NCBI GenBank assembly: GCA_033032175.1
Contig: CM065310.1
Coordinates: 744,001 to 808,000, forward strand
Origin: Saturnia japonica
Lineage: Eukaryota; Arthropoda; Insecta; Lepidoptera; Saturniidae
Length of the DNA stretch: 64,000 bases
Reading direction: 5' to 3'
The translations under genes were made by a program, and so were the position numbers. Under the pieces are notes generated by a model. The model worked only from the letters and a program-made list of their open reading frames with translations, did no database searches and was not told the DNA's origin. Shown in pieces: positions 35,601 through 47,073 of this stretch (its first letter is position 1; every line of letters begins with the position of its first letter).

Positions 35601-38600
35601 GAAATAATAAAGTAATGTAACCTTTTAGCAATAATGTATCGGAGAATAGTCCCATTAATAGAATGTGTAGGCGATTTAACGAAGTTAACTTACAACACGA
35701 CATATTTTTCACCAGTCTTCCTAAATTTAAAAATTCCTCATTTAATATATTTATTTCTATTTAATTGTTAGATTTTTAGTCCATTTACTATAAACAGTAT
35801 TTGTTATCAATGAAAGTTGTGCACTTATGTTATAGGGCATTAGATTTTAAGAGGCATTTAGAGTTAAGTTATTATTGTTACTTAATTTTTTTTAATCTCT
35901 TACCTGAATTTGTGCCTTACTAAATAAAATAAAATAAATTTTAATTTTAAAGAAATAAAAAATTCGATAATATGATGGCTGATGTCGTTGCATAGCGTAA
36001 AGTCATACATCGAGAATAATACATAATACACAATAATAATACATACATGCGTCGTTTTCGCATGTATGTGAATATTGAAATTTTGCGCTGCAACGAATTC
36101 GATTTGTTTACAATATGTCCTTTATTATTTTTTGCTTTCGTTTGAGTTATTAGGTAAAATGCAATAGTTTTGTGCGTACTTAGTAGGTAGGTAGTAGTTG
36201 CGTGCGCTGCGTAAATGGTTAAAGTTACGAAGCAATTATTTATGATGGAATAGTTTTTCTTAATAAGTTAAAAAAAAGTCTGCGATAACATATGTCTATC
36301 TTTTAAGGTTGACTAATCTTAAGCATAACCCTTCTTTATAGTAGGTAATAAAATTTGTTCTAAAATAATGTATTATTGGCGAAGGTGTTTTCATAAACAT
36401 GATCATTATCGAAACAAATATGTTATTCATCACAAGTATTTAATTTTGAACACAATTGTCCTTTATATCATTTTATTTCAATTAATGTGTTAGGAGATAT
36501 CACAGTTTTAAAATAACTCCGCAGAACAATAATGATCGAGTACCACGCGCGCATTTTCATATCAGGAGGGAGGGCGAATGGTCAAATGGTTCGTAGATAA
36601 AACATAGAAAATTCAGCTCCTTTGGAATTGTTTTACAGGTGCTTATGATCTACTCCTCTCTCACTCTTATGTGACGCAGATGAAGTTGCGCGAGTCAGCT
36701 AGTTATTATATTAAAAAAAAAAATCCACCGAAGTACACCCCGTCTTTACACAATTGAAGACAAGAAATACACCTAAAATTACATTGCAAAGGCGAGATTC
36801 CAATCATTGCCCGAATCTTTTTAGCAGGCGGTAGGCAAATCGGTTCATAAATAAAGAAGTGAAGCTGTATATCTAAAAAATTAAATACATTCGAATTGAG
36901 TAACCTCCGTCTTTTTTTTTGCCAGAAAACTGGATTTGGACGATTCTTTTTTTGTTGGATAGGGGATACCCCAAGAGTATCTTTTAATTTCATTGGTAAC
37001 TAGCTGTGCCCGTGGCTTCGCTCACGTGGACTACAAAATACCCGCGTGAATCTTGACCCCGCTCCCGGCTATTTTAAAGACAAAAATGATTATTGTGGGT
37101 GTTCCTTAGCATATAGATATATACTCTCCCGAACTTTTTTGTAGGCCTTTTTAATGCCTACAATTATGTAGTACATTAATTTGCTATATCTCTCATGATT
37201 TATTCAGCATAAGTCATTTAAGCGCCCGAATTGATTCACCATGACCATTTTTTTTTAATTTGTGCGGAACCTTAATTCTTTTTGTAAAATAAAAGTAGCC
37301 TAAATTACTCCCTATATCATCAGCTACCTATCAGTTAAAGTCTCGTCAAAATCGGTCCAACCTTTTCGGAGATTATCAGGAACAAACAGACAAAATTTTT
37401 AAAAATGGACTATTTGTTATAGATATCGTATAAACTTTCATATGTATTTAGAAAAAAAACTGTTATCTTAACATTACAAACAGACTGTTCCATTTTATTA
37501 ATTGTATGCATAGAAGATGAATCTTCAACTTCGAAGTTATTATGTCCTGACATATGAAATTAGCGTATTATATAGTAAAAGTAAAATGAAAAAAATATTA
37601 TGAAATTATACATTTAATCAATCGAAGTATGTACCATTATTATCTATGCACTTTCGCCATTTTAAAGGTAGTTCATTAATTCCATTGCTGAAAAAATTGT
37701 GGGAGCAAGAATCAATAAAATCTTTGGACAGCCTCATCGGAATTGAATTTATTTTCCTTGCAAGAAATTGTCCAAATTCCAGATAAAGTGGTAATCTGTT
37801 GGAGCAATGTCCAGAGAATTTGGTGGGTTTCGGAGACATTCCAACCACAGTTCCTCTAATTTAGCGACCGTTTGTCGTAAAGTATGGGGTCTAGCGTTGT
37901 TCTGCAGCATTCGGATTGAGATATTGACCAGTCTCGGTTGTTTAACGGCTAGCTTTTCCATCATGGTTTGCAATTGTTGACAATATAAATTTCCCGTTAT
38001 CGTCTGGTCAGATCTTAAGAAAGCTGTAGTGTATGACACCAGCACTGATCCACCAAACACTCACCAGTACCTTTTTCTGAGACGACTTTCGACTAGCGAC
38101 TTTTTGATCGTACACTATTTTCTGTTTGACATTTACTGTATTCATAAACAATGAGTGTTATCTACATCACTTGCTGTCACTTTTCGTTGAGTGACAATGT
38201 CAATATTTTTGGGGGTCTAAGTTCAATGGCACTGGTTGAGTTAGCATTCACAGTATTAATTTATTTTATTTAATATATTAGTAACAGATATTATAGATAA
38301 ATTTTGGCTTTCTGCACTCCTTCTCCATATAAACTTTAACCATGCCAAATCTCACAGTCTTCCGTGCACGCAATACGCTTAAGAAGATACCGAAAGCTTT
38401 TGCTTCACGTATTAATAAATAGATTTATTTTCTTCCTTGTAATGTATCAAAGCAAATAATCAAAACTCATAGAATTTATGGCGCCCTATAAGATCAGTTG
38501 TAAAAGTAAATACGTTTGTTTTAATTTGTACTTCAAATAACATGAAAATAAAATAATTAAAAAAAACATTAAATTGAATCATAATTAAAACTGTCTCATT

Positions 38601-40947
38601 GGCCTATTGCTCCTAACCTGCTATACTCGAAGTCCTGGTTCGATTCATAAGTCAAGCAAAGTGTTATTGGGTTTTTCTATGAAATTCTCAGCAGCAGATC
38701 GGAATATGACTTAGTGCCCGATTAATGGCAATAGGCTCGCACCCTATTACATGGTATCTATAAAAAACATACCCGGCAAACTGTGGGTGAAAACATCGTG
38801 ATAAATCCATAGCATGGTGGTAGGGCTTTTTCTAATGTTCGCCTGGCTAGGCATGTACCACCCTCAAGTTGAAAATCTGTAAACACACACTAAGAGGTGT
38901 GCTCCGGAAGCTTCACTTAAGAGCCAGTCTTCCCCTAGGCTTAGTGCTACCATCTTGGGCCACATCATCACTTAAGATAAGATTAGTTTAGATTATGGCC
39001 ACAACGCTAAACCTATAACAATAAAAAAAGGATTTTTTTTTCACAATTTTTTAAAATAAATTATCTTAGTCATCGAATATTTCTTCTTCATTCGAAAGCC
39101 AATATTAAAAAGAAAAAAAATGCCTATATATAGATATGGATTTTTTCAGTTGCTGGTCTGCACGGGTGTTTGGACTTCGTATTTCATATACGGGCTAATT
39201 ATTGGTGCTCCTACAGTGTTCATACCACAAATAAGAAGCGAGGCAAATTCTACTGAAGTTATCACCGATGAAATGGCATCGTGGTTATGTGAGTAAAGTT
39301 TTTTTTTTTGTAAATCGAAAGTAGAACTGTTGGCAGATCGATTATTAGCTGATTTTTTTTCATAAAATTTAATTTAAATCGACTGAACCCTCTTCGAAAA
39401 GTGAGATTGATTAAAAGTGAGGTTAATGTTTTCTAAGCAAAATAAAATTAAGATATACAAATTTAGCATACGAGTATTATACATAGAACGTAGAGTTAAT
39501 CTGGTAAACATAAATTATTATACTTAATTAAAATTTCTTGTAGATTTGTAGAAATATAGTTTTAAAATTATAATTTTTTTTCTCCAAACTTTTTTAACAT
39601 CACACATTTATTAACATTTAAATTTTTTTTACAGCCAGCGTCTTTAATCTGAGTGGCTTTCCCTGGGTTATATTATTATCAATATGCACAAGCCATTTGG
39701 GAAGAAAATTACCTTTCATAATTGCTGCAGTAGACACTTTCATCGCCTTCACAGTGTTCTTCTTCAGCACCAGCGTTATTCAGATACTCATTAGTGAAGT
39801 TATGCAAGGACTATTTAGCGCTTCACTAATTTTATTATCAGTCATGGTCCTGACTGAATATACTTCGCCTAAATATAGAGGATTATTTTTGACTTTAAAG
39901 TTAGCTACCATGTATTGGGGAGTATGGGCGTCGAATGCTATAGGTACTTTTTTCCACTGGAGAAAAATTGGTTTGTTTGGAATTATGTGTTCCGGTTACA
40001 TTTTACTAACCCTCTTCGTTTGGCCAGAATCTCCTTATTGGTTAGCAAGCAAAGGTAGATACAAAGAATGTGCTAGAGCGCACCGATGGCTAAAGGGTTG
40101 CGACGAAGAGTCTGAAAAGGAACTTCATAATCTTATCAAAACACAGAAGGAATACATGAGAAATAATTCAACACCATTAACCACTTGTGAACGAATTAAA
40201 GATGCAATCATTTTTATTAAATCTAAAGAATTTTACAAACCTACTCTCCTAGCTCTTTTGACAGCATCCCTTGCTATTGTTTCAGGAAAATTAGTTTATA
40301 CTGTATACGCTTTAGATATTATAAAGAAAATAACAAATGATGAACGAACGGCGTATCTAGGAATGTTAATATTAGATGGAATAACAGTCTTGAGTATGTA
40401 TTTTGGATGTGCGATCTCAAATTTATTTAAAAGGAGGACTTTTTTGCTAGTGACTGCATCTATAGGTATATTATTTTTGTTTGTTTTATCCTTATATTTG
40501 TATCTTATTAAATTTTCAATTATTAGAGAGAATAAATATGCTTCGATAATATTACTAACAGCATTCTCTTTGGCAATAAGTTCTGGGCCAATAATAATGT
40601 CTACATCAATTTATGGGGAACTAATACCACTAAGATCAAGGAATTTGTCTGTATGTATAATAGCTATTGCAGGTAAAATAATTTTAGGAACGCTTTTAAA
40701 AATAGGACCAACCATATTTAAAGTTTTTGGATTACATGGTGCGTTTTTATTTTTTGGTATATTTTCACTTATAATCACGGTCCTCCTTTATAAGTATTTA
40801 CCTGAAACGAAGGACAAGACTCTTCAAGAGATAGCAGACGCTATTAAAGGTACTAAAGTTAGTACATCTGCAGAAGCTGAGCTTTTATCTAGAAAAGTAA
40901 ATGATGAAAAGATCAGAAAATCTCCTTGGAATATAAATAACACTTAA
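32607..40947 (+). CDS. Facilitated trehalose transporter Tret1-like, MFS sugar porter (gene 2 of 3)
   Basis: Joined exons 32607-32693, 39150-39288 and 39635-40947 give 512 residues. Junctions are GT-AG in phases 0 and 1, as in genes 1 and 3. Predicted role is a 12-helix plasma-membrane facilitative carrier of the MFS sugar porter family; insect members move trehalose or glucose between haemolymph and cells. Visible signatures are PTVFIPQIRSEANST after TM1, GRK at 98-100, EYTSPKYRG between TM4 and TM5, PESPYWLASKGR near 206, and PETKDKTLQE from 465. Gene 3 is nearly the same protein. The usual TM7 QQLSG is LAIVSGK, the TM4 Arg is Glu (ISEVMQG) and the TM5 Gln is Leu, so the substrate may have changed. 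An acceptor-like TTCTCTTACAG 13-23 bases before the ATG suggests a further 5' UTR exon. Intron 1 is swollen to 6456 bp by mobile elements. Confidence 0.9.
33234..34110 (+). mobile_element. Helitron-like element (Lep1-type 5' end), interrupted
   Basis: A|TCCTTACTAATATTATAAAT with GCGAAAGTAACTCTGTCTG matches the left end of 22201-23199, and phrases GGACATAGGGTACTTTTT and TATGAAGAACCCATCATG follow in the same order. About 400 bp of unrelated, GC-richer DNA (about 33415-33815) splits it. I could not fix a CTAG|T right end. Confidence 0.6.
33415..33815. mobile_element. Unclassified insertion inside the Helitron-like element
   Basis: Sequence absent from the related element at 22201. It contains an 18-bp perfect palindrome at 33439-33456 (TACCGCGCATGCGCGGTA) and a promoter-like TATA-rich right half. 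The start TGTTAGAGC is LTR-like, but I see no clean target duplication. Confidence 0.35.
34910..35037. mobile_element. Hairpin / MITE-like element in gene 2 intron 1
   Basis: A perfect 13-bp inverted repeat, TTGGTGATTACCG (34929-34941) and CGGTAATCACCAA (35005-35017), encloses 63 bp of GC-rich sequence. Imperfect complementarity extends outward another ~17 bp on each side. Foldback structure and size fit a small MITE. A minus-strand open frame across it is a by-product of the GC-rich loop. Confidence 0.5.
35632..35945 (+). mobile_element. LINE 3'-end fragment
   Basis: Complementary to 59011-59310, the 3' end of the long LINE relic: GTATCGGAGAATAGTCCC, GGCGATTTAACGAAGTTAAC, GATTTTTAGTCCATTTACTA are shared. 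It ends GAATTTGTGCCTTACTAAAT followed by an AATAAAATAAA-type tail, so it is a 5'-truncated insertion in the plus orientation. Confidence 0.7.
36920..36990 (+). repeat. Lepidopteran dispersed repeat scrap
   Basis: GGACGATTCTTTTTTTGTTG with GATAGGGGATACC matches the right part of 9160-9680. Confidence 0.45.
37000..37514 (-). mobile_element. Helitron-like element, Lep1-type, reverse
   Basis: On the minus strand it starts TCTATGCATACAATTAATAA and ends GGGCACAGCTAG|T. The order of internal phrases (CTACTTTTATTTT, GGACTACAAAATACCCGCG in complement) matches 28616-29034. Confidence 0.72.
37605..38075 (-). pseudogene. mariner (DD34D) transposase C-terminal fragment
   Basis: Two overlapping minus-strand frames, 37749-38060 and 37618-37848, together cover the C-terminal half of a mariner transposase: QTITGNLYCQQL, NNARPHTLRQTVAKLEEL, then PPNSLDIAPTDYHF and, after a shift, a WRKCIDNNGTYFD ending. 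The normal HDNARPH is QNNARPH, so the second catalytic Asp is lost. Active mariners cut and paste DNA at TA sites; this one has a frameshift, a missing N-terminal half and a mutated triad. Its right side is cut off by the family 1 Helitron at 38093. Confidence 0.85.
38093..38423 (-). mobile_element. Helitron-like element, family 1, reverse copy
   Basis: Minus-strand start A|TCTATTTATTAATACGTGAA and end GTCGCTAG|T. A small deletion near the 3' end removes the GATCACCC part found in the other copies. Confidence 0.7.
38597..38790 (+). repeat. Degraded tRNA-derived SINE
   Basis: GAAGTCCTGGTTCGATTC (B box) followed by AAGTCAAGCAAAGTGTTATT and GGGTTTTTCTATGA matches the SINE at 29448; the A-box half is decayed. 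Confidence 0.6.
38790..39030 (-). repeat. Dispersed repeat family 3, copy
   Basis: CCATAGCATGGTGGTAGGGC, CGCCTGGCTAGGCATGTACC, CAGTCTTCCCCTAGGCTTAG and CTACCATCTTGGGCCACATC follow the family 3 order. It ends about 120 bp before gene 2 exon 2. Confidence 0.6.
39150..39288 (+). CDS. Gene 2 exon 2 (TM1)
   Basis: 139 nt between acceptor TTTTTTCAG and donor GTGAGT. The last 73 nt plus the donor are identical to gene 3 exon 2. Confidence 0.92.
39635..40947 (+). CDS. Gene 2 exon 3 (TM2-TM12 and C-terminus)
   Basis: Begins after TTTTTACAG with the two bases completing a Ser codon, reads S-V-F-N-L-S-G-F-P-W and stays open to TAA at 40945-40947. Confidence 0.93.
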
Positions 40948-42088
40948 ATATTTATTATCTAAATTCCGGCGAATATGTTTTAAAGGATATTATTTAATTA
41001 TTTTGATGGAGTAATATTTCTTTTCGCTCTGATCACGCTGAGGCTCACTGAATTACTTGAAACACCCACATTCCGTGCTCCAAATAATTAACCACTTTTA
41101 TTCGTGACACGCCACGTCCGTGCCATCCCTTGCTTTAATTGTTGTTATGAAAAAAAAAAAAAAAACTAAAAAAGCAAGAGCTCTCCAATGTGGCCACTTT
41201 CTGTGATAATAATGTCAGCTTTTTGACTATAACTTTGAGAGTTTGCAGAGACATTTCAACAATTTAGATGCTTCCTGTCTTAAATTCAGCTTGGTAATCA
41301 GTGCGTCGAAAACTTAAATTTTAATATTTGGACGATAATCGTATTGACTCTGAGATTGCTTTCCAAATTGCCAAAGCTGCTGCTACCTTCGGCAGATGAA
41401 ACCCTTGAGTTTGTAAAGGCCACCAGATCAACTTACAGATGAAACTCGCTACAGAGCCTGTTAAGCTTTGGCCCCAGGGTTGTAAAAAATCGAAGAACAG
41501 AGTTAACAAGAAATTTATTGTTTTAAAAAAAGTAAGACATAAAAGAAACAATAAAAGAACGAGACAGATTATTCCCTTAGTAATACTTAACATAGATTTA
41601 CACTAAACGATGAAATTACAGGTAGAAAAAGAAAGGTTACATTAGTATCCGGAGGGAATTTTCATTTTTGGTGTATCGCGGCAATCCGACAATCAGTAGG
41701 TTGTTTCTGATAGGCGGTTAACACCAAGTTAAAATTAAAACAAAATCAGTCATGATCAAGGTTAGATATTGAATTGAGAACGATAAGTGAGAATTGAAGA
41801 AAACATACGTAAACGATTATTAAAAAAGGCGGTATTTAGTATTAAGGTTAACCCACCACGAATCTAGCCCTGTTGATCGTGCTGGACATATTACAACACT
41901 TGCACTTAGAAGAGGGAACGAAAGCCTAGGCTCGTAAAATAATTTATTTATTACTCACCAAGTGTTCCAGATCAATCACTTTACTCTTACTATATTAATT
42001 ATACTTGTATTCGGGTTACTTGCCGACCGGAAACTGAATATTAATGGCCCGCGGGCCGCTATTTCAAGGGCCCGAGCAGCGACTATGT
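40948..42088. other. Gene 2 3' flank and possible left part of a BEL/Pao LTR
   Basis: An A run at about 41149-41165 and an open frame of 90 codons on the minus strand (41321-41593) are visible, with nothing recognisable. From about 41871 (TGTTGATCG...) the sequence may already belong to the LTR whose other end is at 43939, because minus-strand ...GATCAACA would pair with its TGTT start; this left boundary is a guess. Confidence 0.35.
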
Positions 42089-43939
42089 GTACGCTCTGCT
42101 CATTAATTTTCAAAGCACAGATTAGTACGAGTCGAGATAAGATAAGAGTTTGTGCCTTCGCGAGGTTTAAAATATTATTATATTGCTGGGCTATATATAG
42201 GTACCAAATTTACTAAATTACACGCCATTGTACTCTCTCTGCTTTTGTACGCCTCAAATGCATTGTGTTTGTATTGAGGTTATATATAAACATCTTGATA
42301 GTTTTCTCTTAAAGTTTCTCCGAGGTATACTTCTGTTGAGATGACAAAATCGTGTTTCAAACTCTTAGGTTCTTTGAGGGGCCAAAATGTCTAGTATGGA
42401 GAGCTTTTTCTGATGAATGGTCAGCTTGTACATGTGGAGTCTTCTTGGTTTCCAAAGTATGTTTTCAACTCAGAAAATTCAGCTCAGGAAAACGCAAGAT
42501 TAAATTATAGTATCTGCGCACCCAGAATGTGTTAAAATGCTACTTAATCTCTTGGATTTTCGAATGACACCTGAAGGGAATTTGCATTTCAGAGATTGAT
42601 AATCTTGATGCCAAAAGTATAATTCTGTTTGCAAGTAAAATCTGTGCATATTCTATGAAAATTAAAACTCCCAGAAACTAATATGATGTCTTCGTCGATG
42701 AATATGCCTGAGAGATCTTCATTTATTTTTCTGACAAAGCTTGATATTTTTCGTAATGATTATTGAGGATGTAAATAACTTTACAGGCTTTAATTTAACT
42801 CGATAGGACTTAGCAGTAATTTAAACCGTTGAAATAAACTTTGTAAACAACAGTTCTTAATTAAGTTCAGATGGTGAATTAAATACAGTTTTGTAACATA
42901 AAAATACTCATCGACGTTTTGTGATCTCTTATAATGTATTAAACTAGTGATAGTAATGTACATAAATTTTCTTAATTTCTAAGCTTCAAGAAAATACATG
43001 TAATACTATTTAAATTTTCATTAATTTTTGATGGAAACTGTACATGTTTAATACCGTTATACTGATTTCCTTGGAACGTGACCCATATGGCAATGGACGA
43101 ATTATCACGTAGCAAATAGTCGCTACAAACTCGTAGTAAATTAAATAGTATTAAAACAGTCATTGAAACAGACATACGCATTTTCATTAACCTCAGTACC
43201 TATATAGTTTTAAGTAGCCTGAAAAGCCCTAACAGAAATATTTGATTAATTATTTTCTTTTATTTTCTTTGGAAAAATTCCTATTGTATAATATTAGTTA
43301 ACCAACATAAACATGCAGGCTTCGATTTCTTGACCAAAATGGTAATACTCTTCGAGATGTTTGTCATTATGTTCAATTTTTCTTTCACCAAATTTCGAGA
43401 TACTTTATAGTTTTGGTAAAGGCACATTCTCCAAAATTGTAGCGAAAGCATGTTACAACCTATACAAAATGTAACCTACGATATTGACTTTTTTTATAGA
43501 TAGATTTAGAAGTCTTCTACTTTTGGTATTTGTTAGCGCGGCGGTTAAGCTATATAGCCGAGCGCGTCAACAACGGCGGGATGGTCGCTGATAAAAGAAA
43601 CTGACTGATCTGTAGCTCCTTGACCGGTGCAGACCGGGAATACGCTACGCCACCTCGTTGATGGTCTTCAGGTTGTACAGCGCGTTCCTTGATATGTTTT
43701 AGTGGACTGTATAGCGGGTAAATATAACTCACGACGACGTTCATGCGCCGTCCGGGCGCACGTGCACTTGATATAGCGGGGTCGTAATGTAATGCGCGAT
43801 GTCAATACGCGCGCGCGGGTGAGCGTAGACTGTTGGTAATTACAAACAGCTTCCCAATCAGCGACGGAAAGGGGACGACAGGTAGCCGTTGAAGCGGATT
43901 GATAAATATAAAAGAAGTGCCAATTAAGTGGCGCGAACA
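42089..43939 (-). mobile_element. BEL/Pao LTR segment, copy A (3' LTR)
   Basis: On the minus strand it begins TGTTCGCGCCACTTAATTGG exactly at 43939. The boundary is set independently by copies B and C, which share everything up to this base and then diverge. Just outside lies a purine-rich tract (AGGCCGGGGGCTA in minus reading), as expected of the polypurine primer before a 3' LTR, followed by BEL/Pao pol. The 1851 bp shared with copy B contain TATA-like sites (for example TATATAGC) but no protein motif I know. A 71-codon frame on the minus strand (42972-43187) begins with a hydrophobic stretch. Confidence 0.7.
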
Positions 43940-44771
43940 TAGCCCCCGGCCTAAAAACCATTGGTTTTTATAAAGAAAGCGAGAAAATTAGAAGAATAGC
44001 GGGTTTTTTTTTTTACAAAAGAAGCGTGTATTAGCGGAAAGACCGGGAAGCAAAGAATAAAAATTATTGCGAAGGTAATACACATAAACGGACGACAGGT
44101 CTCTTGAAGACACTGGTCGCCGTTTTCACGGAGGCTACTCTACAGATGCCATCGTTACCAATATGAGTGGCTATAATGACACCAAGAGGCCAAGAAAGTG
44201 GGGGAATATTATCAGTGATAATAAGAACAATAGAACCTATTTTAAGGGGATTTGAAGGTGTATTCCATTTCCCTCTTGATTGAAGCAAGTGAAGATACTC
44301 CAACTTCCACCGTTTCGAAAACGATTGAACCATTTGGTCTAATAAAGCAAATCGTTATAACAAATTAATAGGTTCATCTGTTACTGCGCAAGCGGGTAAA
44401 TGGTTAAGCGGAGCGGTCATCAAGAAATGTGCGGGTGTCAGTGCAGTGGGTTCGGAAGGATCCTCACTTAATAACGTCAGCGGGCGGGAGTTTATTACAC
44501 TTTCGATTTGCGTTAGTACAGTTAACATTTCCTCATAAGTGAGCAATTGAGAACCAATAGATTTATAAAGATGTCCCTTAAATGCTTTTACAAAAATCTC
44601 GAAATTGCCTCCGAAGTGAGGGCTTCGCGGTGGATTAAATTTCCATACTATTCGATTAGCTGATAATTCATCTGAGAAAGACTTATTATATTCATCGGAG
44701 TTTATAAGTTTGTAAATATCCGATAATGCGTTTTTAGCACCTACAAAGGTTTTTGCGTTGTCAGAATACAT
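43940..44771 (-). pseudogene. BEL/Pao pol C-terminus: integrase and DUF5641, one in-frame stop
   Basis: Minus strand 44771 to 44064. The integrase part has YSDNAKTFVGA (second catalytic Asp), NPPRSPHFGGNFE (third catalytic, Glu), NSRPLT and LTPAHFL. After one in-frame TAA at 44355-44357 the same frame continues RFALLDQMVQSFSKRWKLEY and then KIGSIVLI, PLSWPLGVI, GICRVASVKT, RPVVRLCVLP, the DUF5641 domain that ends BEL/Pao polyproteins. Integrase inserts the element's DNA into the chromosome. The N-terminal side, including the first Asp, is cut at 44772 where LTR copy B starts. So this is the 3' fragment of an element whose right part was replaced by another LTR copy. 43940-44063 is the untranslated gap to the LTR. 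Confidence 0.88.
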
Positions 44772-44772
44772 C

Positions 44773-46623
44773 GTACGCTCTGCTCATTAATTTTCAAAGC
44801 ACAGATTAGTACGAGTCGAGATAAGATAAGAGTTTGTGCCTTCGCGAGGTTTAAAATATTATTATATTGCTGCGTTATATATAGGTACCAAATTTACTAA
44901 ATTACACGCCATTGTACTCTCTCTGCTTTTGTACGCCTCAGATGCATTGTGTTTGTATTGAGGTTATATATAAACATCTTGATAGTTTTCTCTTAAAGTG
45001 TCTCCGAGGTATACTTCTGTTGAGATGACAAAATCGTGTTTCAAACTCTTAGGTTCTTTGAGGGGCCAAAATGTCTAGTATGAAGAGCTTTTTCTGATGA
45101 ATGGTCAGCTTGTACATGTGGAGTCTTCTTGATTTCCAAAGTATGTTTTCAACTCAGAAAATTCAGCTCAGGAAAACGCAAGATTAAATTATAGTATCTG
45201 CGCACCCAGAATGTGTTAAAATGCTACTTAATCTCTTGGGTTTTCGAATGACACCTGAAGGGAATTTGCATTTCAGAGATTGATAATCTTGATGCCAAAA
45301 GTATAATTCTGTTTGCAAGTAAAATCTGTGCATATTCTATGAAAATTAAAACTCCCAGAAACTAATATGATGTCTTCGTCGATGAATATGCCTGAGAGAT
45401 CTTCATTTATTTTTCTGATAAAGCTTGATATTTTTCGTAATGATTATTGAGGATGTAAATAACTTTACAGGCTTTAATTTAACTCGATAGGACTTAGCAG
45501 TAATTTAAACCGTTGAAATAAACCTTGTAAACAACAGTTCTTAATTAAGTTCAGATGGTGAATTAAATACAGTTTTATAACATAAAAATACTCATCGACG
45601 TTTCGTGATCTCTTATAATGTATTAAACTAGTGATAGTAATGTACATAAATTTTCTTAATTTCTAAGCTTCAAGAAAATACATGTAATACTATTTAAATT
45701 TTCATTAATTTTTGATGGAAACTGTACATGTTTAATACCGTTATACTGATTTCCTTGGAACGTGACCCATATGGCAATGGACGAATTATCACGTAGCAAA
45801 TAGTCGCTACAAACTCGTAGTAAATTAAATAGTATTAAAACAGTCATTGAAACAGACATACGCATTTTCATTAACTTCAGTACCTATATAATTTTAAGTA
45901 GCCTGAAAAGCCCTAACAGAAATATTTGATTAATTATTTTGTTTTATTTTCTTTGGAAAAATTCCTATTGTATAATATTAGTTAACCAACATAAACATGC
46001 AGGCTTCGATTTCTTGACCAAAATGGTAATACTCTTCGAGATGTTTGTCATTATGTTCAATTTTTCTTTCACCAAATTTCGAGATACTTTATAGTTTTGG
46101 TAAAGGCACATTCTCCAAAATTGTAGCGAAAGCATGTTACAACCTATACAAAATGTAACTTACGATATTGACTTTTTTTATAGATAGATTTAGAAGTCTT
46201 CTACTTTTGGTATTTGTTAGCGCGGCGGCTAAGCTATATAGCCGAGCGCGTCAACAACGGCGGGATGGTCGCTGATAAAAGAAACTGACTGACCTGTAGC
46301 TCCTTGACCGGTGCAGACCGGGAATACGCTACGCCACCTCGTTGATGGTCTTCAGGTTGTACAGCGCGTTCCTTGATATGTTTTAGTGGACTGTATATCG
46401 GGTAAATATAACTCACGACGACGTTCATGCGCCGTCCGGGCGCACGTGCACTTGATATAGCGGGGTCGTAACGTAATGCGCGATGTCAATACGCGCGCGC
46501 GGGTGAGCGTAGACTGTTGGTAATTACAAACAGCTTCCCAATCAGCGACGGAAAGGGGACGACAGATGGCCGTTGAAGCGGATTGATAAATATAAAAGAA
46601 GTGCCAATTAAGTGGCGCGAACA
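44773..46623 (-). mobile_element. BEL/Pao LTR segment, copy B
   Basis: Collinear with copy A at an offset of 2684 bp with no net length change and scattered substitutions. It abuts the truncated integrase frame directly, an unnatural junction for a retrotransposon. Confidence 0.8.
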
Positions 46624-46846
46624 GTATTGAAAAAAACTGAAACACATGTACTCAAAATGCCTGAAAAAAAAAATTGCCATACCCCCCAATTCACATAATA
46701 ATGTAGTGTGACACTGCATGGGTGTGTAGTAATTTGCTTGATTATTTTCGAAATGACGAGTACTTTTAATATTAATTTTTCTACAGTAAAATCTTAGATA
46801 GCTCACCATTACAAATAAGACGGAAAAAATGAAAATATAAACCATA
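46624..46846. repeat. Flank shared by LTR copies B and C
   Basis: About 220 bp starting GTATTGAAAAAAACTG, also found after copy C at 49388. Its presence beside both shows that B and C arose by duplicating a larger segment and not by two insertions. Confidence 0.75.
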
Positions 46847-47073
46847 TATTGCGAAGGTAATACACATAAACGGACGACAGGTCTCTTGAAGACACTGGTC
46901 GCCGTTTTCACGGAGGCTACTCTACAGATGCCATCGTTACCAATATGAGTGGCTATAATGACACCAAGAGGCCAAGAAAGTGGGGGAATATTATCAGTGA
47001 TAATAAGAACAATTTTTAATTCTAAGCTTCAAGAAAATACATGTAATACTATTTAAATTTTCATTAATTTTTG
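46847..47073 (-). mobile_element. BEL/Pao scraps: pol piece joined to LTR piece
   Basis: 46847-47013 duplicates 44065-44231 (the end of the DUF5641 coding region), and 47021-47073 duplicates 42978-43030 (inside the LTR). The two are joined out of natural order, pointing to a rearrangement. Confidence 0.75.

Noticed and set aside
43550..43961. Two minus-strand frames of 64 and 97 codons in LTR copy A, repeated in B and C
   Set aside because: They lie in the GC-rich part of the LTR, overlap each other in different frames and have no motif. Repetition follows from duplication of the LTR.
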